The translations under genes were made by a program, and so were the position numbers. DNA of 64,000 bases from Streptomyces sp. GSL17-111 (GTDB lineage Bacteria > Actinomycetota > Actinomycetes > Streptomycetales > Streptomycetaceae): assembly GCF_037911585.1 (NCBI RefSeq), contig NZ_JBAJNS010000001.1:3900001-3964000 (forward strand), read 5' to 3'. The stretch's first letter is position 1. The number at the start of each line of letters is the position of its first letter. Positions 18,336-27,074 of this stretch are shown here, in pieces. The notes under the pieces are model-generated. The model had not been told where the DNA came from. It saw nothing but the letters and a program-made list of their open reading frames with translations, and made no database searches.

Positions 18336-18449
18336 CGGCGGCGGCCGGGCCCGTGGACCGATCCGCGGACCCCGGTCCGCAGCACCCTGTCCCACGGATA
18401 CCCTCAGCTCCTACCCTTAGCCAGGCACGCGAAGGACGGGAGCATCGAG

Positions 18450-19121
18450 ATGTACGGCCCGGTCGCACCACCGACTCCACCGCCGTACCGCCGGGGCCCC
18501 GGCGGCGTGGCGATCGTGGTGCGGCTGCTGTTCGCCTCCTTCCCCGTCTGGTCGCTGGGGATGCTGGCGTGGGTGCCGTCCCTGCGGTTCGCCGTGCTGC
18601 GCCGCCGTCCGCTGGACTGGGCCGTGTTCGCGCTGTTCCTCGCGCTGAGCGTCCTGGAGATCGTGCTGGCCCTCGCCACCCCCGACGACCCCGACTCCGA
18701 TCTCGGCGCCGCGATGGGCGGGTTCGCCATCGCGCTCATCATCGGCGCGACGACGCACGCGGTCCTCGCCGACCGGTTCCCCCGGCCGCCCGCTCCGTAC
18801 GCCGGGTACGCCCCCTACCCGGCGACGCCCGCCGCCGGCGGTCACCCCGGCGCGCCGCAGCCCCCCGCCTCCGCCGGGTACGGCTACCCCGGCCCGGTAC
18901 CGCCGCCCGGCCCGGTGGCGCCGCACCAGCAGCCGACCGTGTACGCGCCCCCGCCGGGACCGGCCCGGGCCCCCTCGGCCCCCACCCCGCCGCCCGCGTC
19001 CACCCCGCCGTCCGCCGCCACGCCACCGCCGGGGCAGCCCGCCCCGCCCGCCCGGATGCGGCAGGTGGCGTCCGAACTCGATGAGCTGGACGCCCTGCTG
19101 CGCAAGCGGGACGGCCGGTGA
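18450..19121 (+). CDS. Membrane protein with Pro-rich tail, coupled to a Ser/Thr kinase
   Basis: 223 residues. Three hydrophobic segments lie between about residues 20 and 110, followed by a long Pro/Ala tail with repeated YxGY and PPxP pieces and a short helical end (VASELDELDALLRKRD). No catalytic motif is seen. The stop overlaps the kinase start (GTGA, 19118-19121), so it is probably the membrane partner or substrate of the downstream soluble kinase; this is inference from coupling. Confidence 0.75.
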   Translation: MYGPVAPPTPPPYRRGPGGVAIVVRLLFASFPVWSLGMLAWVPSLRFAVLRRRPLDWAVFALFLALSVLEIVLALATPDDPDSDLGAAMGGFAIALIIGATTHAVLADRFPRPPAPYAGYAPYPATPAAGGHPGAPQPPASAGYGYPGPVPPPGPVAPHQQPTVYAPPPGPARAPSAPTPPPASTPPSAATPPPGQPAPPARMRQVASELDELDALLRKRDGR

Positions 19122-20407
19122 TCGGCCGCGTCATCGCGGGCCGCTACGAGCTGACCGAGCCCCTCGGCAAGGGCGCGATGGGCCAGGTGTGGGGCGGCCA
19201 CGACCGGGGGCTCGGCGGGCGCCGCGTGGCGGTCAAGCTCATGCACTCCGGACAGCTGGCCTCGCTCTCCGGCAGCGCCGACCCGGAGGAGCTGCGCGAG
19301 CGGTTCGAGCGCGAGTGCCGCGTCACGGCGCAGATCGACCACCCCCACCTCGTCACCGTCTTCGACGCCGGGCGGGACGACGACGAGTTGTTCCTCGTCA
19401 TGCAGCGCCTTGAGGGCAGCGACCTGGCCGACCACCTCGCCGAGAACGCGCCCTACCCGTGGCAGTGGGCCGTGGCCGTCGCCGCGCAGCTGTGCTCGGC
19501 CCTCGTGGCCGTGCACGCCGTGCGGATCGTGCACCGGGACCTGAAGCCGGGCAACGTCATCGTGCGCCCCGAGGGCCGGGTGGTCGTCCTCGACCTGGGC
19601 ATCGCCGCCGTCGGCTCCGCCGCCGACACCCGGCTCACCCGCACCGGCGCGCTCATCGGCACCCCGGTCTACATGGCGCCCGAACAGGCCATCGGCACCG
19701 CGCCCGTGGGCCCGGCCGCCGACCTCTACGCCCTCGGCGGCATGCTCTACGAGCTGCTCACCGGCCGGGTGCCCTTCCAGGCTCCCGAGGCGGCCGGGCT
19801 GCTGTACAAGAAGCTGCACGAACAGCCCGTACCGGTCAGGGAGTTGCGCCCCGAGACGCCTCCGGCGCTGGCGGACCTCGTGCACCGGCTGCTGCACAAG
19901 GACCCGCACGGGCGCCCGCGCGACGCCCACGAGGTCTACGAGGAGCTGGCCCCGCTCCTGCCCGGCCCCGGCACCCCCGGCCCTGCCATGCCGCTGGACC
20001 CGACCGGTCCCTTCCGCCGTCCCGTCGCACCCTGGCCACCGCGCCCGGCCCCGCCGTCCGGCGGCGCGGTACCCGGCTTCGGACCGCCGCCGCCCACGGG
20101 GCTGGCGGCCACCCTGGAGGAGGTCCGCCGGCTGCTCTCCTTCGGCGAGTACGCGCGCGTGGCGGACCTGCTGGGCAGCGCGCTGCCCGCCGCCGTCGCC
20201 GAGCACGGCGCCTCCTCGCCCATCGTGCGGAGCCTGCGCAAGCAGTACGCGGTGACGCTGATGGAGGCCGGTCACCACGCCCGCGCGCTGCCGGAGATCT
20301 CCCGGCTGATCGCGGAGTACGCGGCCGAACGCGGGCCGCACGACCCCGTGGTCACCCAGCTCCTCCAGGACGAGGCCCTCTGCCGCCGCCACCTGACCCA
20401 CGGCTGA
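19118..20407 (+). CDS. Hanks-type Ser/Thr protein kinase with TPR-like C-terminus
   Basis: 429 residues. Gly loop PLGKGAMGQVW, VAVKLM lysine, catalytic HRDLKPGN, metal site DLG (in place of the usual DFG) and MAPEQA activation segment are present, so it should be active. After about residue 270 comes a Pro-rich linker and a helical repeat region (LLSFGEYARVADLLG, SLRKQYAVTLMEAGHHARAL) like TPRs. There is no transmembrane helix, unlike PknB-type kinases; the coupled upstream membrane protein could anchor it. Confidence 0.93.
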   Translation: MIGRVIAGRYELTEPLGKGAMGQVWGGHDRGLGGRRVAVKLMHSGQLASLSGSADPEELRERFERECRVTAQIDHPHLVTVFDAGRDDDELFLVMQRLEGSDLADHLAENAPYPWQWAVAVAAQLCSALVAVHAVRIVHRDLKPGNVIVRPEGRVVVLDLGIAAVGSAADTRLTRTGALIGTPVYMAPEQAIGTAPVGPAADLYALGGMLYELLTGRVPFQAPEAAGLLYKKLHEQPVPVRELRPETPPALADLVHRLLHKDPHGRPRDAHEVYEELAPLLPGPGTPGPAMPLDPTGPFRRPVAPWPPRPAPPSGGAVPGFGPPPPTGLAATLEEVRRLLSFGEYARVADLLGSALPAAVAEHGASSPIVRSLRKQYAVTLMEAGHHARALPEISRLIAEYAAERGPHDPVVTQLLQDEALCRRHLTHG

Positions 20408-20606
20408 CCCCTGCCGCGCCGCCCGGTCGGGTCGGCGGACGGCGCGCGGGGACGGCGCGCGGGGGCGGGGCTTCGCACGTCGTACGCACGAAGTTCACCC
20501 GGAAGCCGCCCGGCGGGCACGCCGGGGCCGTCAGGCGGGCCTACCGTGCGGCGCGGAAGGCGTGCGCAGACCGCCTCCCGCCCTGACCGCTCCACCGGGA
20601 AGCCAC
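20408..20606. other. Short GC-rich spacer before the glycan genes
   Basis: About 200 bp. It contains a direct duplication of ACGGCGCGCGGGG (about 20440-20470) and no hairpin terminator that I can recognise. It probably holds the promoter of the glycosyltransferase operon. Confidence 0.4.
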
Positions 20607-21575
20607 GTGCCCAAGCTCTCAGTGATCGTCCCCTGCCACGACGTGCGGGACTTCGTTCCGGACACCCTCCGCAGCCTCGCCCGCAACGCGGGCCCGGACA
20701 CGGAGTTCCTCCTGGTCGACGACGGCTCGCAGGACGCCACCGGCGACCTGCTGGAGCGCGCCGCACCGGACATCCCCCGGGCCAGAGTGCTGCGGCACGA
20801 GACCAACCAGGGCATCTCCCAGGCGCGCAACACCGGGATCGACGCGGCGCGCGGCGACTACCTCACCTTCCTGGACGGCGACGACTGGTACGCGCCCGGC
20901 TACCTGGACGCGCTCCTGGCCGTCGCCCGGCGCCTGGACTGCGACTTCGTCCGCACCGACCACGTCCAGGTGACCGGCCGGACGCGCGTCGTCCACCGGG
21001 CGCCCGCGCCGCGCCGCGACGTCGCCCTCTCCCCGCGCGACGCGATCGCCCCGCCGTCGATGAAGACGATGGTGGACTACCCGTTCGTGTGGGCCGGGAT
21101 CTACCGCCGTGCCCTCTTCGACGACGGGCTGCGGTTCGTGCCCAGCCTGCGCACGGCCGAGGACCGCGTGTTCACCTGGCAACTGCACCTGCGGGCCGCC
21201 ACGTTCGCCGCCGTCGGGCTGCACGGGGTGTTCTACCGGCGCGGGGTGGCGACGTCGCTGACCCAGATCGGGGACGAGCGGCAGCTCGACTTCCTCCCCG
21301 CCCACGACCGCATCCTCGCGGAGGTCGCCGCCCACGCCGAGGCCGACCGCTTCCTGCCCAAGATCGTGCGCACCTACTGCGCCATGATCGCCTTCCACGT
21401 CGGCGGCGCCGCCCGTTACGACGCGCACACGACGAGAAGGCTGCGCACGGAGGCCGGGGCGGCGCTGCGCGCCATGCCCGCCGACGTGCTGGAGGACGTG
21501 CTCGCCGTCCTGGACGTCAAGCGGGCCACCCTGCTGAGGCGTCTGCTGGGACGCGGCGTCGGAAAGGCGGCCTGA
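20607..21575 (+). CDS. Family 2 glycosyltransferase
   Basis: 322 residues from GTG 20607; earlier in-frame starts would add a 15-residue lead that does not look conserved. GT-A fold features: LSVIVPCHDV, DDGSQDAT, and the DGDD metal-binding motif followed by WYAPGYLDALL. A later EDRVFTW matches the ED general-base region. It transfers a sugar from a nucleotide donor to a surface glycan acceptor in the cytoplasm. First gene of a run of four glycan genes; only 2 bases separate it from the next. Confidence 0.9.
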   Translation: MPKLSVIVPCHDVRDFVPDTLRSLARNAGPDTEFLLVDDGSQDATGDLLERAAPDIPRARVLRHETNQGISQARNTGIDAARGDYLTFLDGDDWYAPGYLDALLAVARRLDCDFVRTDHVQVTGRTRVVHRAPAPRRDVALSPRDAIAPPSMKTMVDYPFVWAGIYRRALFDDGLRFVPSLRTAEDRVFTWQLHLRAATFAAVGLHGVFYRRGVATSLTQIGDERQLDFLPAHDRILAEVAAHAEADRFLPKIVRTYCAMIAFHVGGAARYDAHTTRRLRTEAGAALRAMPADVLEDVLAVLDVKRATLLRRLLGRGVGKAA

Positions 21576-21577
21576 CC

Positions 21578-22984
21578 GTGGCACCCACGACGCAGACGGG
21601 CACGCCGCGCCCGCAGATCTTCGAGGTCTCCACCCTCTACGGCGCCGCGACCCTGGCCGCCGCCCTGGACGCCGGGCTCTTCGGCCCGGCCGCCGCCGCC
21701 CGGCGCGTGCTCGTGGTGTCCCACAACGCCCCCGTGCCCGAGACGGCCAACCGGCTGCAGGACATGGCCGGCTGGGACGGCATCGCCGCCCGGTTCGACC
21801 TCGTCGTCGACTGGAACGACACCATCCGCCCGCTGCACCCCGCCGACTGGTCACCCGCCGACCAGGACAACCCGCTGTGGCAGCGGATGTTCCGCCGGGC
21901 GTGGGACCTGGGCGACGGCGTGGCCGATCTCGTCGTGGAGTCGGTACACGTGAACCCGGCCGCCGCGCTCGCCGGGATCTTCGCCGACGCCGACGTGCAC
22001 GTCTACGCCGACGGGCTGATGAGCTACGGACCGACCCGCGAGCCGCTGCCCGCCGCGACGGCCGCCCGCATCCGGCGGCTGCTGCACCTGGACCTCGTGC
22101 CGGGCCTGCGCCCGCTGCTGCTGTCCGAGTACGGCGTTCCGGCCGAGCCCGTCCCGGACGCGGCCTTCCGCGCCGTGCTCGACGCGCTGACGGCGAGCGC
22201 CGCGCCGGACGCGGGCGTGCCCGAGGACGAGGGCCGTCGGCCGGGCGCGGTGCTGCTCGGCCAGTACCTCGCCGCCCTCGGCATCCTCACCACCGACGAG
22301 GAGGAGGAGCTGCACGCCCGCATGCTGCGGGCGGCGGCCGCCGCCGGGCACACGACCGTGCTGTTCAAGCCGCACCCCACGGCGCCCGCCCGCTACTCCC
22401 GCGCCCTGGAGAAGGCCGCCGCCGACTGCGGGGTGGAGCTGCTGGTCCCGACGGCGCCGCTGCTGGCCGAGGCCGTCTTCGGACGCTGCCGGCCCCGGCT
22501 CGTCGTCGGCTGCTTCTCCACGGCGCTGCTGACCGCCTCGACGTACTACGGCATCCCCGTCGCCCGGATCGGTACGGCGCCCCTGCTGGACCGGCTGACG
22601 CCCTACCAGAACAGCAACCGGGTGCCGCTGACCCTCGTCGACGCCCTCCTCCCGGACCTGGAGACGGAGGCCGCCCCGCGCGCGGACGACCCCGGCCCGG
22701 CGGCCCGGCCCGTCGCGGACGTCGGGGCGCTGGTGCGCACCGTCGGGTACTGCATGCAGCCCCGGCAGTACCCGGGGCTGCGCGCCGAGGCGGAGGCGTG
22801 GCTGGCCGAGCACTTCGGCCCCGGCACGCTGCGCTACTTCAAGCGGCGCAGGCTGACGAGCCTGGAGCTGCCGGGCAGCCTGGCCCCGGCGGGGGGCCGT
22901 TTCCCCGGCACCGGCCCGGCGCTGCGTGTGGCCCGGCGGGTGAAGCGCGCGGCGACGCGCCGGGCGGGGCGTTCAAGGGGTTAG
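21578..22984 (+). CDS. Polysialyltransferase-like (alpha-2,8-polysialyltransferase family) protein
   Basis: 468 residues from GTG 21578 with GGAAAGG upstream. Family features: QIFEVSTLYGAATLAAALDAG at the start, VESVHVNPAAALAGIFADADVHVYADGLMSYGPTR, then a C-terminal GT-B domain with FKPHPTAPARYSRAL (the HP motif) and CFSTALLTASTYYGIPV (the serine-rich S/T motif). Known relatives polymerise sialic or related nonulosonic acids. Donor and acceptor here are unknown; no CMP-sialic acid synthesis genes lie in the window. The C-terminal end is strongly basic (KRRRLTS, RRVKRAATRRAGR), which may hold it at the membrane. Confidence 0.8.
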   Translation: MAPTTQTGTPRPQIFEVSTLYGAATLAAALDAGLFGPAAAARRVLVVSHNAPVPETANRLQDMAGWDGIAARFDLVVDWNDTIRPLHPADWSPADQDNPLWQRMFRRAWDLGDGVADLVVESVHVNPAAALAGIFADADVHVYADGLMSYGPTREPLPAATAARIRRLLHLDLVPGLRPLLLSEYGVPAEPVPDAAFRAVLDALTASAAPDAGVPEDEGRRPGAVLLGQYLAALGILTTDEEEELHARMLRAAAAAGHTTVLFKPHPTAPARYSRALEKAAADCGVELLVPTAPLLAEAVFGRCRPRLVVGCFSTALLTASTYYGIPVARIGTAPLLDRLTPYQNSNRVPLTLVDALLPDLETEAAPRADDPGPAARPVADVGALVRTVGYCMQPRQYPGLRAEAEAWLAEHFGPGTLRYFKRRRLTSLELPGSLAPAGGRFPGTGPALRVARRVKRAATRRAGRSRG

Positions 22985-23126
22985 GTATGACGCGGAGTTG
23001 AACGTCGGATGACGGCCGGGTGCGTTCGTCGGCGGGTCGGTCGTCGTTCATCACCGGTACACCCGTGCTCCGTACGGTGCTTGCGTAACGCCCGGTGAAG
23101 CCGGGCGTATCGAGTCTTGGAGCATC

Positions 23127-24605
23127 ATGAAACGGGTCCGTACCGGATGGCCGGCTCGCCGCTTGGACCGGCGATCCGCTCCGGCGTCGCACAGTGAGGT
23201 CCCCATCCGGCCGACGACTCTCGACCAGAGCATCGAGTCGTGCGCGGCGCACAGCGGGAAACTGGTCGCCAACCGCGACCGCCGACGCGGCGAACTGGCG
23301 GAGGCGCTGCGGCAACTCCTCGTCGTCCACGCCCGGTCCTCGACCGCGCCCGCGCCCCGGGGCGGCCGGGGGTCGGGCTGGTCCAAGGAGTTCCCCGAGC
23401 TGCTGGACGCCCTGCTGGAGGCCGGGAACAAGGCGCTGTCCTGCTGGTCGGCGGCCGAGCTGCACCTCGCGCTGTCCATCACCGACGCCGTCCTGACCGA
23501 GCGGCCGGGCTCGCGGGCGGGCTGGCGGCTGCGCGCGCGGGTGCTGGAGGAGCTCGGGGAGGACGCCGGGGCGATCGAGGCGCACGAGCGCTACGTCGCG
23601 CTGTGCCGGGACGACGACCTGGGCATCACCGCCCGCGTCGCCGGGCTGCGGGAGAGCGCCGCCCGGCTGGAGGCGCTGCTGCGGCTGCTGGCCGAGGAGT
23701 TCCCGCCGGACGCGCGGTGGCGCGGCGTCGCGCCGACCGAGCTGTGGGCCGAGGGCCTGGCCCTGGACGAGCGGGGTGACCGGGCGGGCGCCGCCGCCCG
23801 CTGGGTGGCCGCGCTGCGGACGATGGTCGCGGAGCGCTGGCCGTCCACCGAGGTGAGCGAGTCGCTCGACGCGCTCATGGACCACTACACGGCCGCTGCG
23901 GCCTGCCGCCCGGGTGGTCTCGCCGGGGCCGGCGCCGTGCTCGCCCTGTACGCCGACCACGCGCGGCTGCGTACCCAGGGCCCGGTGCCGGACCCGGACA
24001 CCGCCACCGAGCTGATCACCGTCGGCGACTTCCGCAACCTCGTCGCGGGCAAGAGCGTCTGCCTGGTCGCCAACTCGCAGAAGGTCGGCCGGAGCTCGCT
24101 CGGCGCCGAGATCGACTCCTACGACCTCGTCGTGCGGTTCAACTCCTTCCGCATCGACCCTGCCGCCACCGGCAGCCGCACCGACATCCACGCCACCATC
24201 CACAAACACGGCTTCAACTGGGACCGCAAGGTCGAGACCCGGCTCGTCTTCGGCGGCCTCCAGGAGCCGTGGAAGCAGTCCGTGCGGCAGCGCCTGGTGC
24301 CCGGTGCCCAGCGCTACCTGGGCGACGCCTCGCTGCGCTGGCCGCTGCGCAACCTCGGGAAGGTGCCCGAGAGCGTGTGGCCGACGATCCCCACCAGCGG
24401 TTTCAACATGCTGTGGCTGCTGGACTTCCTCGACGTCAGCCCGACGCTCGACCTGATCGGTTTCGACTTCTACGCCACCGGTGCCTACCGGCTCGACGGC
24501 GCCATGAAGCTCCCCATCACCTCCGTGCACGGATACCTCAGCGAGAAGGAATGGGTCATGGACCGGGCCACCAGCCGTACCGAAACGAGGATCTCGCTCA
24601 GATGA
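23127..24605 (+). CDS. Family 29 (sialyltransferase-like) glycosyltransferase with helical N-domain
   Basis: 492 residues. Residues about 90-285 are TPR-like helices. The C-terminal third has the GT29 marks: sialylmotif L-like LVANSQKVGRSSLGAEID (from about residue 312) continuing to YDLVVRFNSF, motif S-like TSGFNMLWLLDFLD (about residue 422), and motif VS-like HGYLSE (H-x4-E, about residue 468). GT29 is known mainly from animals; bacterial members are rarer. Start ATG 23127 has GGAG 10 bases before. The stop overlaps the GT8/pyruvyltransferase gene by ATGA, implying a joint pathway. Confidence 0.85.
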   Translation: MKRVRTGWPARRLDRRSAPASHSEVPIRPTTLDQSIESCAAHSGKLVANRDRRRGELAEALRQLLVVHARSSTAPAPRGGRGSGWSKEFPELLDALLEAGNKALSCWSAAELHLALSITDAVLTERPGSRAGWRLRARVLEELGEDAGAIEAHERYVALCRDDDLGITARVAGLRESAARLEALLRLLAEEFPPDARWRGVAPTELWAEGLALDERGDRAGAAARWVAALRTMVAERWPSTEVSESLDALMDHYTAAAACRPGGLAGAGAVLALYADHARLRTQGPVPDPDTATELITVGDFRNLVAGKSVCLVANSQKVGRSSLGAEIDSYDLVVRFNSFRIDPAATGSRTDIHATIHKHGFNWDRKVETRLVFGGLQEPWKQSVRQRLVPGAQRYLGDASLRWPLRNLGKVPESVWPTIPTSGFNMLWLLDFLDVSPTLDLIGFDFYATGAYRLDGAMKLPITSVHGYLSEKEWVMDRATSRTETRISLR

Positions 24606-26956
24606 CCGCGTCCACCCCCGCGTCCCGCGCGGCCGGCGCCGCCCCCCGCCCCCTGACCGCAGGGCGCCGCAACCCGACCGGCAAGCGCCGTATCGCCTTC
24701 GCCTCCTACGTCGACGAGAACTACCTGCCCGGGTTCCTCGCCCTGCTGCGCAGCCTGGCCCTGTCCAACCCGGGCGTGTGCGAGGACTTCGTCGTCCTCT
24801 ACGACGACCTGCGGCCGTCCTCCGTCGCGGCGATCCGCCGCCTCCACCCGCGCGTCGTCCTACGCCGCGTGGACGACGCCCACTACGACGACTTCGTCAA
24901 GGGCGACCCGGAGAACTACCTGATCCGCAAGGCGTACTTCATCCTCGACGTCTTCCGCATCCGTGACTACGACACCGTCATCACCCTCGACACCGACATG
25001 GTGGTCCTCGGCGACATCGGTGAACTCCTCACGCTGCGCGAGGGACTGGCCGCCGTGCCGCAGTTCTTCCACGGGCAGCACAAGCTCAACAGCGGCCTGC
25101 TGGTCATCCAGCGCGAGTACCTCACCGACGCCTTCTGCGCCCGCCTCGACGAGGTCGGCCGCAGCGGCTCCTACGAGCTGGACAAGCACGACCAGGGCAT
25201 CCTGAACGCCGTCCTCGACGGCGACTTCGTCCGCCTCGACCCGCGCTACAACTTCGTCAAGCGCCGGCTGACCGGCGACCAGCCCGTCCCCGACGACGTG
25301 GCCGTCCTGCACTTCACCGGCCGCCACAAGCCGTGGAACGGCGGCGAGAGCGGCTACACGCTCGCCGAGGAGGTCTGGCAGCGCCACGCCCTCAGCGACG
25401 CGGCCCTGGCCGCCCAGTACCTGGCCCTGCCCGGCGCCAAGCACCCCGACCTGCTGCTGCACTTCGGCCGCCGCGTCGTGGAGCGCACCGGCGACCCCGC
25501 CGTCGCGCGCCAGGTCGCCTCGGCCTGCCTGGCCACCGGCCGCTACCAGGAGGCCGTCGACGTCCTCACCTCCGTGACGCTGCCCGCCCGCAGCGCCTGG
25601 GCGCACGAGGTGCTGGGCACCGCGCTCATGGCCCTCTCCCGGTACGAGGAGGCGGAGGCCCACCTCCTGCTGGCCACCGCCGACCCCAAAGGCGCGGCCA
25701 AGGCCTACGGCCGCCTCGCCCAGCTCGCCTGGACGCTGAACGACGACGCCGCCGCCCACCGGCACGCCGCCGCGGGCCTCGCCGTCGAGCCGGTCAACCG
25801 CATGTGCCGCATCCTGCACCGGCGCACCCGGCCCGACGTCCGGCCCGGTTCGGACGTCGCCCCGGCCGGGCAGCTCACGCACGTCGCGTTCTACATGGAC
25901 CGGCAGGGCAACGCGGGCGACAAGCTGCTCCCCGAGTCCGTGCGGCTGTGCTTCGGCGCCGACACCGGCGAGGAGCGCTGGCACTCCCAGCACGCCCACC
26001 GGCTCTTCGACGAGTCGGCCCTGGAGCGGGCCAACGCGAGCCGGGGCGTGGTCGTCGGCGGCGGCGGGCTCTTCATCCCCGACACCGCTCCGAACGGCAA
26101 CAGCGCCTGGCAGTGGAACGTCCCCGACGCGCACCTGGAACGCCTCACGGTGCCGCTCGCCGTCTTCGCCGTGGGCTACAACGCGTTCGACGGGCAGTCC
26201 TACAGCCGCACCCGGTTCACCGAGTCCCTGCGGCTGCTGGTCTCCCGGGCCGACTTCTTCGGGCTGCGCAACAGCGGTTCGGTGGAGAAGGTCCGCGACC
26301 TGCTCCCCGCCGAGCTGCGTGACCGCGTCGGGTACCAGCCGTGCCCGACGACGGTCACCCGCCACCTCGTACCCGGCTGGCAGGACCCGGCCGAGCGCGC
26401 GGACACCGTCCTCCTCAACGCCGCCTACGACCGCGCCGGGCTGCGCTTCGGGCACGACTACGAGCACTTCCTCGCCGAGACGGCGAAGGCCGTCCGCGCG
26501 ATCGGGGAGCACGCGGAGGTGCGGTGCGTGGCCCACGCGCTGGAGGACGAGCGCATCGCGTTCGACCTGCGGCGCGCCCACGGCATCTCGCTCCCCGTCG
26601 TCCCGATGTACGACTGGGACTGCGACGCGATCCGCGCCGAGTACGCCCGCACCAAGCTCGTCATCGGCATGCGCGGACACGCGGGCATGATCCCGTTCGG
26701 CTGCGGCACGCCCGTCATCAGCCTCATCTCGCACCCGAAGATGGCCTACTTCCTGGCCGACATCGAGCGCCCGGAGTGGGGCGTGTCCGTGCACGAGCGG
26801 GACCTCGGCGCCCTGCTGACCGAACGGGCCGTCGGCATCCTCGACGACCACGCGGCCGTCGTCGCCGACGTCCACGGGCGCCAGGAGCTCCTGTGGCGCA
26901 CCACGCAGGACAACATGGCGGCCGTCCGCAAGGCGTTCGGGGAGACGGCCGCATAG
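24602..26956 (+). CDS. GT8 glycosyltransferase / TPR / polysaccharide pyruvyl transferase fusion
   Basis: 784 residues. Residues about 30-300: GT8 fold with RIAFASYVDENYL, the DTD metal motif (about residue 130), LNSGLLVI and the C-terminal HFTGRHKPW metal ligand. Residues about 320-420: TPR-like helices (TGRYQEAVDVL, LSRYEEAEAHLLLA). Residues about 430-770: pyruvyl transferase (PF04230-like) with RQGNAGDKLLPES, VVGGGGLFIPD and IGMRGHAGMIPFGCGTPV. The product would add a hexose and a ketal-linked pyruvate to the same glycan. Two transferases in one chain suggest sequential steps. Confidence 0.85.
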   Translation: MTASTPASRAAGAAPRPLTAGRRNPTGKRRIAFASYVDENYLPGFLALLRSLALSNPGVCEDFVVLYDDLRPSSVAAIRRLHPRVVLRRVDDAHYDDFVKGDPENYLIRKAYFILDVFRIRDYDTVITLDTDMVVLGDIGELLTLREGLAAVPQFFHGQHKLNSGLLVIQREYLTDAFCARLDEVGRSGSYELDKHDQGILNAVLDGDFVRLDPRYNFVKRRLTGDQPVPDDVAVLHFTGRHKPWNGGESGYTLAEEVWQRHALSDAALAAQYLALPGAKHPDLLLHFGRRVVERTGDPAVARQVASACLATGRYQEAVDVLTSVTLPARSAWAHEVLGTALMALSRYEEAEAHLLLATADPKGAAKAYGRLAQLAWTLNDDAAAHRHAAAGLAVEPVNRMCRILHRRTRPDVRPGSDVAPAGQLTHVAFYMDRQGNAGDKLLPESVRLCFGADTGEERWHSQHAHRLFDESALERANASRGVVVGGGGLFIPDTAPNGNSAWQWNVPDAHLERLTVPLAVFAVGYNAFDGQSYSRTRFTESLRLLVSRADFFGLRNSGSVEKVRDLLPAELRDRVGYQPCPTTVTRHLVPGWQDPAERADTVLLNAAYDRAGLRFGHDYEHFLAETAKAVRAIGEHAEVRCVAHALEDERIAFDLRRAHGISLPVVPMYDWDCDAIRAEYARTKLVIGMRGHAGMIPFGCGTPVISLISHPKMAYFLADIERPEWGVSVHERDLGALLTERAVGILDDHAAVVADVHGRQELLWRTTQDNMAAVRKAFGETAA

Positions 26957-26987
26957 CCGACACGACGGGAGCCGGCACGACGCGCCA

Positions 26988-27034
26988 CGACCGGCTGCGG
27001 GCGGACCACAGGGGGGTCCACCCGCAGCCGGTCG
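26988..27034. terminator. Long hairpin between convergent glycan and acyltransferase genes
   Basis: 20-bp stem (26988-27007 with 27015-27034) with one mismatch and a 7-base loop, between the stops at 26956 and 27075. Confidence 0.85.
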
Positions 27035-27074
27035 GCCGTTCAGGTCCGGTCGGCCGTTCCCGCCCGGTCGGCCC

